A DNA stretch of 64,000 nucleotides from Spartinivicinus marinus (GTDB taxonomy: Bacteria; Pseudomonadota; Gammaproteobacteria; Pseudomonadales; Zooshikellaceae), in assembly GCF_026309355.1 (NCBI RefSeq), contig NZ_JAPJZK010000001.1:4918501-4982500 (forward strand). Reading direction: 5' to 3'. Under the pieces are notes generated by a model that was not told the DNA's origin, ran no database searches, and saw only the letters and a program-made list of their open reading frames with translations. This document shows, piece after piece, positions 17,538 to 26,523 of the stretch (within the stretch, counting starts at the first letter, position 1; every line of letters starts with the position of its first letter). The translations under genes were made by a program, and so were the position numbers.

Positions 17538-18579
17538 GCAAGCTGGCAGTCCCCCCTCTGTGGTATCAGAAGAAACTGCTGAGGCAGCGAAAATGTCAGG
17601 TGTTGAACGTTCAGCAATTTTTTTGCTGAGTTTAGGCGAGGCTGACGCTGCAGAAGTACTAAAACATATGGGCCCTAAAGAAGTTCAGAAAGTAGGGGCA
17701 ATGATGGCACAGCTGGAAGATGTTAATCGCAGCAAAGTTGTATCAGTGCTGAAATACTTTATAGAAATTGTTCGTCATGAGACTGGCTTGGGTATGGGAG
17801 CCGATGGTTATATTCGCAATATGTTGACCCAGGCCCTTGGTGAAGATAAAGCCAGTGGCCTGATTGATCGCATCTTACTGGGAGGTAATACCACTGGCCT
17901 GGATACCTTAAAGTGGATGGAGCCGCGAGCTGTGGCCGATATCATTCGTTATGAACACCCTCAAATCCAAGCCATTGTGGTGGCCTATTTAGATGCAGAC
18001 CAAGCAGCAGAAATTCTGGGGTATTTTGATGCCAAGGTGCGCCTGGATATTATGCTACGGGTTGCTAACCTGACAACGGTTCAACCAGCGGCATTACAAG
18101 AGCTAAATGACATCTTGGAACGCCAGTTCTCTGGCAGTGGGTCAACCAAAACCACCACGATGGGTGGGGTGAAACGGGTTGCTGATATAATGAACTATGT
18201 AGAAGGCTCTATCGAAGCCCCGTTAATGGAGTCTATTAAGCAAGTTGATGAAGATTTGTGTACCGAAATTGAAGATTTGATGTTTGTGTTTGATAACTTG
18301 TCAGATGTTGATGATCGAGGTATCCAAGCATTGATGCGTGAAGTCTCTTCGGATGTACTGATTTTGGCACTGAAAGGTGCCAATGAAGCAGTGAAGGAAA
18401 AAATCTTCAAAAACATGTCTAAGCGGGCGGCGGAATTACTCCAAGATGACCTGGAAGCTAAAGGGCCTGTTCGCTTAAGTGAAGTGGAAACAGCACAAAA
18501 AGAAATTCTCAGCATCGCCCGACGAATGGCTGACTCTGGAGAAATTGCCTTAGGTAAAGGTGGAGAGGAAATGGTGTAG
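17530..18579 (+). CDS. fliG: Flagellar motor switch protein FliG
   Basis: A 349-residue rotor protein linking the MS ring to FliM and the stator. The N-terminal domain begins after a 20-residue extension (KMSGVERSAIFLLSLGEADAAEVLKHMGPKEVQ). The middle domain has YEHPQIQAIVVAYLDADQAAEIL, containing the EHPQ motif. The C-terminal domain holds the charged torque helix (DIEDLMFVFDNL-like, here EIEDLMFVFDNL, and DDRGIQALMREV). The gene overlaps fliF and precedes fliH by 43 bases. All domains are present and length is normal. Confidence 0.98.
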   Translation: MTEQAGSPPSVVSEETAEAAKMSGVERSAIFLLSLGEADAAEVLKHMGPKEVQKVGAMMAQLEDVNRSKVVSVLKYFIEIVRHETGLGMGADGYIRNMLTQALGEDKASGLIDRILLGGNTTGLDTLKWMEPRAVADIIRYEHPQIQAIVVAYLDADQAAEILGYFDAKVRLDIMLRVANLTTVQPAALQELNDILERQFSGSGSTKTTTMGGVKRVADIMNYVEGSIEAPLMESIKQVDEDLCTEIEDLMFVFDNLSDVDDRGIQALMREVSSDVLILALKGANEAVKEKIFKNMSKRAAELLQDDLEAKGPVRLSEVETAQKEILSIARRMADSGEIALGKGGEEMV

Positions 18580-18622
18580 GTTGATCTAAACTGGGTACTT
18601 AGTTGAGCACTAGCAACAAAAC

Positions 18623-19627
18623 ATGGCTAAGAATAAGGAAGAACGAGTAATTTCTGCAAGCGAGGCGGTGGATGTACAGTCATTTGGGCTGCCAGTCTTT
18701 GCTAATGCTCGGCACATTGTTAAGCATCGCATGCGAGATGCGGAGCGACGTCCACCACCTAAGCCGACAACTCAGCAGTCTGCACCAGCACCAGCACCCG
18801 TTACACATCAGCCGGTAGCCCAGCCATCTGCGCCACTTCCTTCTCAGACTTCATCTAGTGCACAACCAAGCGCCTCGCCACCCGCTGCCATGGATGCTGA
18901 TCAGCTGCAAGAGCAGGGTTTTCAAGCGGGTTTTAATGAAGGAAAACAGCTCGGCTGGCAAACTGGATTAGAGGAAGGTAAAACCGCTGGATATCAAGAG
19001 GGGTTAACTAAAGGGCAAGAAGACGGCTACCAGCAAGGTTTACAGCAAGGCCAGGAAGCAGCCATTGAAGAGCTGCATAAGCAAATGGGGCGCTTACAGC
19101 AGCTAATTAATGCATTATATAACCCTATTGCCGACCAAGATGAAGCTTTGACGCAACAGCTGGTGAATATCGCAATTGCTATTGCGAAGCAGGTGGTTCA
19201 GCGAGAGCTACAACTGGACTCCAGTCAAATTACTACGGTCGTCAGAGCTGCTATACAAGCGATGCCAATTACTGATCAACAGATTAAGGTGTTCTTAAAC
19301 CCGCAGGATATTGACTTAATCAATGAGCATGTAGCTCAACAAGGTGAAAATTGGCAGTTATTACCAGATGATAAGCTATTACCAGGTGGCTGCCGGGTAG
19401 AGACAGCCAATAGTCTGGTTGATGCTTCTGTCGAAGCAAGATTAAGCCAGCTGACTGAAAGGTTGGCAGAGCAACACTTACATACCCATGCACAAACGAT
19501 TCAACAGCAACCGGTTGTTGAAGAGTCAACTACCCAGCCTGAGGCTGCCCCCGTTACTGCGGATAATCCTGCTGCAGAAGCCCTCCCCCTAGACAACAGT
19601 CAGCCAGCCGATAGCTCATCACCATGA
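18623..19627 (+). CDS. fliH: Flagellar assembly protein FliH
   Basis: A 334-residue negative regulator and stator-like partner of the export ATPase FliI. The first 90 residues end in a P/A/Q-rich linker. Residues about 97-145 carry a run of GxxxG-type units ([28 protein letters not shown], and so on), a known FliH hallmark. The C-terminal domain ([20 protein letters not shown], then [18 protein letters not shown]) matches the FliH/YscL fold. A Pro/Ala-rich tail makes it longer than the enteric protein. It overlaps fliI by 4 bases. No strong ribosome-binding site is seen before the ATG. Confidence 0.94.
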   Translation: MAKNKEERVISASEAVDVQSFGLPVFANARHIVKHRMRDAERRPPPKPTTQQSAPAPAPVTHQPVAQPSAPLPSQTSSSAQPSASPPAAMDADQLQEQGFQAGFNEGKQLGWQTGLEEGKTAGYQEGLTKGQEDGYQQGLQQGQEAAIEELHKQMGRLQQLINALYNPIADQDEALTQQLVNIAIAIAKQVVQRELQLDSSQITTVVRAAIQAMPITDQQIKVFLNPQDIDLINEHVAQQGENWQLLPDDKLLPGGCRVETANSLVDASVEARLSQLTERLAEQHLHTHAQTIQQQPVVEESTTQPEAAPVTADNPAAEALPLDNSQPADSSSP

Positions 19628-20970
19628 CGCACTTGAGAATGCCACTCACCGAAAGGCTTAAACCGTATCAAGCAAGCTTGACTCAGCCAGTTCAGCCTTT
19701 AGTGGAAGGTCGATTGACTCGCATGGTCGGGCTGACTTTGGAGGCGGTGGGCTGCCGAATCGCTACGGGGCAGCGCTGCATGGTGGTGGCGGATGACAAT
19801 ACCCAGGTAGAAGCTGAAGTGATGGGTTTTGCAGGGGACAAGCTATTTCTGATGCCGCTGACCTCTGCAGAAGGGATTCACCCTGGCGCAAAAGTGATTC
19901 CAATGGCCAGTGAAACTTTGGTACCTGTAGGATCAGGCTTATTGGGGCGTATTCTGGGTGGTTTGGGTAAGCCGCTTGATGGGCTAGGGCCATTAGATGT
20001 GGAAGACTATGTAGAGCTTTACGGGCCAATGATTAACCCACTTTCTCGACAGCCTATCAAGGAGCCTTTGGATGTAGGGATTCGTGCCATCAATGGAGTG
20101 TTAACTGTTGGTCGAGGCCAGCGATTAGGGCTATTTGCTGGCAGTGGCGTAGGGAAAAGTGTGCTGTTAGGAATGATGACTCGCTTTACGGCGGCTGACA
20201 TAATCGTTGTGGCGCTGGTGGGTGAGCGGGGCCGTGAGGTGAAGGAGTTTATTGATCATACTTTGGGGGAAGCCGGCTTGGCTCGTTCTGTGGTCGTGGC
20301 CTCACCTGCTGATGATTCTCCACTGGTCAGGTTGCGGGCAGCTATGTTAGCCACCCGCATTGCAGAGCACTTTCGTGATCAAGGCAAAAGTGTGCTGTTA
20401 TTGATGGACTCACTCACCCGCTATGCCCAGGCGCAACGAGAAATTGCCTTAGCGATTGGTGAGCCTCCAGCGACTAAAGGTTATCCACCGTCAGTTTTTG
20501 CTAAGTTACCTCAGCTGGTGGAACGGGCGGGCAATGGCGCGCAAGGCAGTGGTTCTATTACGGCGTTTTACACTGTACTGGCGGAAGGCGATGATCAACA
20601 AGACCCTATTGCAGATGCTTCGCGGGCTATTTTAGATGGTCACTTGGTATTGTCTCGTCATTTGGCTGATGCCGGTCATTATCCTGCTATCGATATTGAA
20701 GCTTCAATTAGCCGAGCAATGCCTGCGATAGTGAAAACCAGTCATTTGACCAGTGCTCAACGGTTAAAACAATTAGTCTCAGCTTTTGAAAAAAACCGTG
20801 ACTTAATCAACATTGGGGCCTATACCCAAGGGAGTGATGTGGTAACCGATGAAGCTATTTCGCGAAGGGCGCAGCTAGAGCGCTATTTAACTCAAGGGTT
20901 GAATGAGCAAGCTACCCTGGCGGATAGCATCAGTCAGCTGGAACAGTTGTTATCAACTCCTATGGGGTAA
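19624..20970 (+). CDS. fliI: Flagellum-specific ATP synthase FliI
   Basis: A 448-residue export ATPase. Walker [16 protein letters not shown] is near residue 173, and Walker B is [42 protein letters not shown]-type sequence near 257-290, the signature of F1-like type III export ATPases. It powers or gates export at the base of the flagellum with FliH and FliJ. The start overlaps the fliH stop (ATGA). Length is normal and all nucleotide-binding residues are intact. Confidence 0.98.
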   Translation: MTHLRMPLTERLKPYQASLTQPVQPLVEGRLTRMVGLTLEAVGCRIATGQRCMVVADDNTQVEAEVMGFAGDKLFLMPLTSAEGIHPGAKVIPMASETLVPVGSGLLGRILGGLGKPLDGLGPLDVEDYVELYGPMINPLSRQPIKEPLDVGIRAINGVLTVGRGQRLGLFAGSGVGKSVLLGMMTRFTAADIIVVALVGERGREVKEFIDHTLGEAGLARSVVVASPADDSPLVRLRAAMLATRIAEHFRDQGKSVLLLMDSLTRYAQAQREIALAIGEPPATKGYPPSVFAKLPQLVERAGNGAQGSGSITAFYTVLAEGDDQQDPIADASRAILDGHLVLSRHLADAGHYPAIDIEASISRAMPAIVKTSHLTSAQRLKQLVSAFEKNRDLINIGAYTQGSDVVTDEAISRRAQLERYLTQGLNEQATLADSISQLEQLLSTPMG

Positions 20971-21046
20971 GGTGCTAGTAATTGGTAAATTTAATTAGCT
21001 AGTTTAGGTAGGAGTAATGGTGAAGTGGTAGCTAGGAGCAATGACA

Positions 21047-21478
21047 ATGAAACCTGCAGCACAGCTCAATGTCGTATTAAAAGTAAATCAGGCTAAAGAA
21101 ACATCAGCAGGGCGATACCTGCAAGAGTGCCAACAGCAGTGTTTACATGCTGAACAGCAGCTACAGCAGCTATTTAAATTTCAGGCAGATTACCAACAGC
21201 AGGCGACTGGCCCCCATGTTAATATCCAGCAGTTACAAATGATGAGTAACTTTTTATCTCAGTTAGGGCAAGCCATTGAGCAACAGCAGCAGCAGCTTGT
21301 AGCGGTGACTCGGCAATGGCAACAAGCCCAGCAGCAATGGCAACAGGCTCATCAAGAAACCAGAAAAGTTGAACAGTTGCAGGCACGACTAGCGGCTTCA
21401 GAGCAAGTGAGGCTAACCCGTAGAGAGCAACGGCTACTGGATGAATGGGTAATGGTCCACCAATCTCGTCAGCACTGA
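21047..21478 (+). CDS. fliJ: Flagellar export protein FliJ
   Basis: A 143-residue, glutamine-rich, almost wholly coiled-coil protein of the FliJ family, the central stalk of the export ATPase and a chaperone-escort factor. FliJ-like features are the length, a position directly after fliI, the SNFLSQLGQAIEQQ segment and the basic C-terminal EQVRLTRREQRLLDEW. AGGAG at 21034-21038 is 8 bases from the ATG at 21047; an ATG two codons earlier (21041) is too close to it. The many CAG and CAA codons reflect coiled-coil composition, not a simple DNA repeat. Confidence 0.9.
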   Translation: MKPAAQLNVVLKVNQAKETSAGRYLQECQQQCLHAEQQLQQLFKFQADYQQQATGPHVNIQQLQMMSNFLSQLGQAIEQQQQQLVAVTRQWQQAQQQWQQAHQETRKVEQLQARLAASEQVRLTRREQRLLDEWVMVHQSRQH

Positions 21479-21532
21479 CAAGTTGTTTAATGCTATGCTA
21501 AATGAATAAGGGAATGATTAAAGGGGGATAAG

Positions 21533-21838
21533 ATGACTATATCCACGATTAAGTCAGAGGATGGCAAAGCACTAACCATCAAAATTCAGGGTCGTTTTGA
21601 CTTTGGTGAACATCAAGCCTTTCGTGATGCATATGAGCGAATTCCAAGACGCCCCGCTGAATATGTGATCGACCTTAATGAAACAACCTATTTAGACAGC
21701 TCTGCATTAGGCATGTTGTTATTGTTGCGAGATCATGCTGGTGGTGATGAAGCAGATATTAAAATCGTCAATTGCAAACCTGATGTAAAAAAGATCCTAT
21801 TAATTTCTAACTTTGAACAATTATTTGCTATTCAGTAG
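21533..21838 (+). CDS. STAS-domain anti-sigma factor antagonist (HsbA-like)
   Basis: A 101-residue single STAS domain. The conserved helix start NETTYLDSSALGMLLLLRDHAGG contains the DSS phosphorylatable serine motif of SpoIIAA-type antagonists. GGGGGATAAG precedes the ATG. The next two genes encode a REC-PP2C-HATPase protein and an Hpt protein, the same set as Pseudomonas HsbA-HsbR-HptB. There HsbA is switched between an anti-sigma factor and a diguanylate cyclase to choose between swimming and biofilm. Orthology is inferred from architecture and order. Confidence 0.88.
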   Translation: MTISTIKSEDGKALTIKIQGRFDFGEHQAFRDAYERIPRRPAEYVIDLNETTYLDSSALGMLLLLRDHAGGDEADIKIVNCKPDVKKILLISNFEQLFAIQ

Positions 21839-21988
21839 TACTTAAGTTGAATTGTTTGAACATATTCCTTTTCTTTCTGTTAGCGTTTTGTGAATGGACG
21901 GTTACGTTAATGGCAGGAGTGGTATATGTAACAAATGAAGTACAACAACCGACGGTAATACTTAAAATAGCGGGTAACTAGCAGTGGC

Positions 21989-22005
21989 TGTTACACACTG
22001 TAACA
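21989..22005. promoter_or_regulatory. Inverted repeat upstream of the REC-PP2C-HATPase gene
   Basis: TGTTACA and TGTAACA face each other across CAC, and a third half-site TGTAACA lies at 21927-21933. The arrangement fits a dimeric regulator's operator about 85 bases before the start at 22087. No matching regulator can be named. Confidence 0.3.
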
Positions 22006-22086
22006 AAGTGCATTGATCTATGTTATCAAATCGTCATCGCTTGTTCTGACCTGACTATCACTATTCTAGCATTTAAGCGTAAAACT

Positions 22087-23772
22087 ATGGGCCTAACCAT
22101 ATTAATTGCAGATGACACAGAAACAGATCGGCTTATTTTAAGGACAATTGTTAATAAGCTGGGACATCGAGTCATCATTGCAACCGATGGTGCAGAAGCC
22201 ATTGATTTATATCAGCAAGAGTGCCCTGAGCTGGTATTGCTTGATGTAATGATGCCTAATGTGGATGGGCTTGAAGCCGCACGACAAATTAAAGCATTGG
22301 CGGGGGAGGAACTGGTACCGATCATTTTTTTAACCTCACTAACCGATGCGGAGTCATTGGCTCGTTGTTTAGATGTGGGTGGGGATGACTTTTTATCTAA
22401 GCCTTATAATGCCACTATCCTGCGCGCTAAAATTAATGCATTTAATCGCATGCGGGTAATGCATAATACCCTTCAAGAACAGCGGGATAAAATTGTTGAG
22501 CACAATCAATATTTATTACATGAACAAACAGTAGCCAAGGAAATTTTTGACAAAGTTGCTCATTCAGGTTGTTTAAATGCACCTAATTTACGTGCTGTGC
22601 AATCGCCTTTTGCAATTTTTAACGGTGATATTGTTGTTGCTGCTCGCAAGCCATCTGGTGGAATGATGGTATTGTTAGGCGATTTTGCTGGGCATGGGTT
22701 ACCCGCGGCCATTGGTGCAATGCCATTAGCAGAAATATTTTATGGCATGATTAATAAAGGTTTTTCCATGCCAGAGGTGTTGGCTGAAATTAATAATAAA
22801 CTGAAAAAAGTACTACCAGTTTCCAGTTTTTGTTGTGCTGTTATGGTGGATTTAGATTTTACCAGCAAGCTGGTTAAATTATGGATTGGTGGTCTGCCCG
22901 ATTGTTACTTATACCGCAACTGTACGGGAGAATTTGAAGCGTTGACTTCTCAGCACTTGCCGTTAGGTATTCTTGGTGCTCAAAAATTTAATGCAGAATA
23001 TCAACTGATTGAAATGGCGAATGATGATCGCTTATTACTGATGAGTGATGGGGTGATTGAAGCACAAGATGAAGCTAAGCAATTTTTTGGGGTAGAACGG
23101 CTACAACAAGTGTTTAAGCAAAATAATCAGATTGACAGCCTATTTGAAGAGATTCGCAAATCAGTATTTAGTTTTATTGGTGAACCTACCGATGATTTGA
23201 CCATGGTTGAAGTAATGATGGTGCCACCGGAAACCTTTGCAGATGAGGATGAAGTCTTTGAGGTATCTGCGGCAAGGGGGGCACAAAACTGGGCAGTCAA
23301 TTTTGAATTTCGGCCAGAAACCCTCCGCAACTATAACCCGATTCCGTTAGTGCTACATTGTTTGATGGAAATTCCTGGTTTGGGGTTACATAACAGTAAG
23401 CTTTATACCATTTTATCTGAGCTTTACTCCAATGCGCTGGAGCATGGCGTATTACAAATGAGCTCGTCATTGAAACATTCCAGCCAAGGATTTACTGAGT
23501 ATTATGCTGAGCGAGAGAGCCGATTACGGCGGTTGGCTCAGGGTTACATTCGGTTTGCATTAAATCATGTCCCTACTGAGCAAGGAGGCTTTGTTCAGAT
23601 CAGGGTGGAAGACAGTGGGCCTGGTTTTGACTATCAACAATTACAAAATATGAAAGGTGATCAGCTATTTCATGGCAGAGGTATTAGCTTGTTGCGTTCA
23701 TTTTGCCAACAAGTGACTTATCTTGGAAAGGGGAATTGTGTTGAAGTGGTATTTTCATGGACAAATGATTAA
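22087..23772 (+). CDS. Response regulator with PP2C phosphatase and HATPase kinase domains (HsbR-like)
   Basis: A 561-residue cytoplasmic switch protein. A REC domain (about 3-125) has the acidic pair in LIADDTETDR, phospho-acceptor Asp in LVLLDVMMPN and Lys in FLSKPYN. A short coiled linker leads to a PP2C/SpoIIE phosphatase domain (about 180-385; NGDIVVAARKPSGGMMVLLGDFAGHG, then LLMSDGVIEA and EPTDDLTMVEV). A GHKL anti-sigma-kinase-like ATPase domain ends the protein (LYTILSELYSNALEHG, VEDSGPGFD, GRGISLL). This is the architecture and length of Pseudomonas HsbR, which both phosphorylates and dephosphorylates the STAS partner. Confidence 0.9.
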   Translation: MGLTILIADDTETDRLILRTIVNKLGHRVIIATDGAEAIDLYQQECPELVLLDVMMPNVDGLEAARQIKALAGEELVPIIFLTSLTDAESLARCLDVGGDDFLSKPYNATILRAKINAFNRMRVMHNTLQEQRDKIVEHNQYLLHEQTVAKEIFDKVAHSGCLNAPNLRAVQSPFAIFNGDIVVAARKPSGGMMVLLGDFAGHGLPAAIGAMPLAEIFYGMINKGFSMPEVLAEINNKLKKVLPVSSFCCAVMVDLDFTSKLVKLWIGGLPDCYLYRNCTGEFEALTSQHLPLGILGAQKFNAEYQLIEMANDDRLLLMSDGVIEAQDEAKQFFGVERLQQVFKQNNQIDSLFEEIRKSVFSFIGEPTDDLTMVEVMMVPPETFADEDEVFEVSAARGAQNWAVNFEFRPETLRNYNPIPLVLHCLMEIPGLGLHNSKLYTILSELYSNALEHGVLQMSSSLKHSSQGFTEYYAERESRLRRLAQGYIRFALNHVPTEQGGFVQIRVEDSGPGFDYQQLQNMKGDQLFHGRGISLLRSFCQQVTYLGKGNCVEVVFSWTND

Positions 23773-23864
23773 AGGGACAACTAAAGCCTTTTGTTGTCTC
23801 TGGAAAGTGTGTGGCAAAAGGCTATGGGTGAAGTGTTTTGGTGGCAGCCTCTGAGGAGAGGGGG

Positions 23865-24206
23865 ATGATTGAATCACATGTAGACCTAGATGCCATTTTG
23901 GAATTGAAAGCCGTAATGGAAGATGAGTTTGCAATGTTAGTTGAAACTTTTATGCGTGACAGTAGTATGCGCATCGAAGGAATGGCCAGTGCTATTGCGG
24001 AAAGTGATGCATATCGGTTAAGAGAATTGGCACATAGCATGAAAGGCAGCTGTTTTAACATGGGTATCATGCCGTTAGGTAATATGTGTTTAACCCTTGA
24101 GGAAAAGGGTAAAAAGGGAGATATCCGTGGTACTGAAACAGTGTTGGCTGACATTGAACAAGAATACAAACTAGTGGAAGGTTTTTTAAAAAGCACAATT
24201 AATTGA
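23865..24206 (+). CDS. Histidine phosphotransfer (Hpt) domain protein (HptB-like)
   Basis: A 113-residue Hpt domain. ATG at 23865 behind GAGGAGAGGGGG is preferred to an upstream TTG. The phospho-acceptor histidine is in LRELAHSMKGSCFNMG, followed by LGNMCLTLEEKGKKGD, the standard Hpt helix pair. It likely relays phosphate from hybrid kinases encoded elsewhere to the REC domain of the preceding gene, as HptB does for HsbR. The gene is 90 bases downstream of that gene. Confidence 0.88.
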   Translation: MIESHVDLDAILELKAVMEDEFAMLVETFMRDSSMRIEGMASAIAESDAYRLRELAHSMKGSCFNMGIMPLGNMCLTLEEKGKKGDIRGTETVLADIEQEYKLVEGFLKSTIN

Positions 24207-24398
24207 TATATCCTCTTTAATCTGCTTGGCATAACCATTGCTGTTTCTTAGATAACAACAAAAAGCGGCAATAGTCGTTTGTAAGGGTGTTGGTGGTTAG
24301 TCAGTAAAAAATAATCAGTAGTAGCGGTTGTTAGCGAGTTAAGTCGTTAATAAGTAGTTAATAAATAAGTAGTTGGTAAATAGTTAGAGAGTTAAGCA

Positions 24399-25703
24399 GT
24401 GAATACCTTCTTGTTAAATATAGGGGCTTCTGAGCTGAAGCCTGCCACAAGCCAGCAAGAAAAAGCACCGGCTGTTGAGCCTCGTCCAGAGATTGAGCCT
24501 GCTGATAAAAAACCTTTTCAGCAAACACTTGATAAGCAGCGGCAACCAGTTGCCGCCACTAAAACCACTACCCAAACGACTGACACTGACAAGCAGACTA
24601 AAACTAAAGTAGAAGCCCACGCACCACAAGCATCACAAGAAGTAGAGCCAGAGCACCAGGTTGCTGTTGAAGCAACTGAAGCGTTAGAAGCGTTAATTGC
24701 GCCATCAATGCTAGATGAAGCGCTATTACTGACAACTGAGCAACGTAATCAACAGGAAAGTGATCAAGCTGAAATGGACATCAGTACGCTAATGGAAAGC
24801 ACCCAGCCCAGCACTAAACCTCTTAAAACAGCAGTAGGTGATGAGCAGGAAAGTGATCAATACAATGATCCCAATATGCTACTGGCGGAGTTGAACCCAT
24901 TCGCAGCGTTAATGAAGCAAGAAGAGGCCGGGGCGCTGCAGTTTCATTGGCAGAATTTGGCCAAAGCTGAGCGAGGCTCTTCTCATCAAGCCATGCCGCA
25001 TCAGTTGTTAGGAGAAACCCTCGCTGATGTTAAAACCCAGTTACTAGACGGTGGAGAAAACAGTACAGGACTCATGTCTTTACTAAACCCAAGCAAACTC
25101 AATAATCAACTAGGATTAATGAGCTTACAGGCGGGTGTCGAGCAGCGTATAGACTTTCCACTTCTCAATGCGGCTACCCATGAAACAGCGCAAAGCCATT
25201 TATCACAATTTCCCGCTTTGCAGCTGACAGGCTCAAGTATCAATGCTAATTCGGCTCAGCTTGCTCAACCGTCAGTGGTTGCTTCGCAACTGCCTTTACC
25301 GATGCCTCACCCTAATTGGGGACAACAGTTTTCTGATCGAGTGGTTTGGCTAGTTCAGCAAGGGGTTAAAACGGCCCATATTCAATTAGATCCTCCTGAC
25401 TTGGGAATGGTTGAGGTACGCGTACAGGTGACCCAAGACCAGGCAAATGTACAGTTTACCAGTCACCATGCCAGTGTTCGGGAAAGTATCGAAGCGCAAT
25501 TGGTTCGGTTAAGGGAAATGTTTGCGCAACAAGGTATTGACTTGGTCAATGTGGATGTTTCTAGCCAGCAATTTGCAGAGTCGAATCGCCAATCAGGATT
25601 CCAGGCTGATGCAACTGAAGAGATGGACGAAGAGCAAGATACAACGACCGCTGAGGCTAATGTCGGTGAGCAAGGGGTTGGGTTGGTTGACTACTTTGTT
25701 TAA
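24399..25703 (+). CDS. fliK: Flagellar hook-length control protein FliK
   Basis: A 434-residue secreted ruler protein beginning at GTG (MNTFLLNIGASEL). The N-terminal two thirds is low-complexity, rich in Q, T, E and A, as usual for FliK. The C-terminal domain (about 305-400) contains LPLPMPHPNWGQQFSDRVVWL, then VKTAHIQLDPPDLGMVEVRV and VRESIEAQLVRLREMFAQQGI, the Flg_hook motif that triggers the export specificity switch. It is the last flagellar gene before the 15-kb gas vesicle interruption. The 190-base leader is a repetitive TTAGT/TAAGT tract. Confidence 0.92.
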   Translation: MNTFLLNIGASELKPATSQQEKAPAVEPRPEIEPADKKPFQQTLDKQRQPVAATKTTTQTTDTDKQTKTKVEAHAPQASQEVEPEHQVAVEATEALEALIAPSMLDEALLLTTEQRNQQESDQAEMDISTLMESTQPSTKPLKTAVGDEQESDQYNDPNMLLAELNPFAALMKQEEAGALQFHWQNLAKAERGSSHQAMPHQLLGETLADVKTQLLDGGENSTGLMSLLNPSKLNNQLGLMSLQAGVEQRIDFPLLNAATHETAQSHLSQFPALQLTGSSINANSAQLAQPSVVASQLPLPMPHPNWGQQFSDRVVWLVQQGVKTAHIQLDPPDLGMVEVRVQVTQDQANVQFTSHHASVRESIEAQLVRLREMFAQQGIDLVNVDVSSQQFAESNRQSGFQADATEEMDEEQDTTTAEANVGEQGVGLVDYFV

Positions 25704-25890
25704 TCGACTAAGCAGCCTTTTCTTAATAATTCTAATTCCCACCTAAATGGCTGTCCCGTACTACACTAGGTGTGTTTCTTTATAAAAATCAGTGTTTCAC
25801 TGTATTAGGCTGTTGAAAAAAAGAGCAAAAAATATCACCAATGCGTGGTATACAATAGCAGTCTACTAGGAAGGGATACCAATTATTGAC

Positions 25891-26505
25891 ATGAACAGTG
25901 GGCGTGAAACCAACACAGTTAATCGGGTCGTTATTCAAATTCCTATCATTCATACCCAAGTTGATTTGGGGAGTTTAGCTGCGTCAGTTAGTCAAACACA
26001 AATTCATCAACAGGGGCAACAAGCCTGGGCACAACAGCAAGCCTTAATTACCCAGGCTTGGAATGAAATAAAGCAATTTGTGCATAGTTTACAACTGAAC
26101 TTTGCCAAGGTGAAGCTGTATCAAGATGGCTTGCCCATATGTGGTAAAGAGCAGCAAATTGTCCGTGATCTAGCTGAGCAGGGTAGTATTAATCATCAAT
26201 TGTTGCTGGATTTAATGGCAAAAGGTGCCACGTTAATGGGGACTGAATCGTCGGAATTATTACGAGAGGAATATCAGTTCACAAAAGTGGCTATTACTCA
26301 AAAACATCAGCAACACACACTAGAAAAAGCGAAACAGTTATTGCTGCAACGGGACCAGTTTATTGCAGAACGGATTAACTCAACGTTAGCCGAACAGGAA
26401 ACGGCAATCATTTTTCTAGGTATGTTACATAGCCTCTCTAGCTTACTCGCCAATGATATTCAGCTAATTAACCCAATAGCCGATGCGCAAAATAATAATC
26501 AATAA
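25891..26505 (+). CDS. Unrecognised 204-residue protein at the head of the gas vesicle regulatory arm
   Basis: I do not recognise the family with certainty. The protein is soluble with a long helical, Q-rich middle. Three stretches look conserved: IPIIHTQVDLGSL near residue 12, GTESSELLREEYQ near 115, and QRDQFIAERINSTLAEQETAI followed by FLGMLHSLSSLL near the C-terminus. A first histidine motif, a GTE motif and a final RDxxIA...GMLH pattern recall the TraB/Tiki (EreA-like) fold, but this is pattern recognition only. It ends 18 bases before the sigma54-activator start and is probably co-transcribed. By position it matches the gene called gvpY in the Serratia locus as I remember it. Confidence 0.6.
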   Translation: MNSGRETNTVNRVVIQIPIIHTQVDLGSLAASVSQTQIHQQGQQAWAQQQALITQAWNEIKQFVHSLQLNFAKVKLYQDGLPICGKEQQIVRDLAEQGSINHQLLLDLMAKGATLMGTESSELLREEYQFTKVAITQKHQQHTLEKAKQLLLQRDQFIAERINSTLAEQETAIIFLGMLHSLSSLLANDIQLINPIADAQNNNQ

Positions 26506-26523
26506 AGAGTGAGGAGAAGTACT

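Noticed and set aside
21041-21478. CAG/CAA-rich run in fliJ as a possible microsatellite
   Set aside because: Codons are mixed and the protein is a normal Gln-rich FliJ coiled coil; no exact DNA repeat unit.
23127-23330. Antisense and alternate-frame open frames across the flagellar, regulator and cytochrome genes (this one and many others)
   Set aside because: They shadow well-supported genes, lack ribosome-binding sites and encode low-complexity products.
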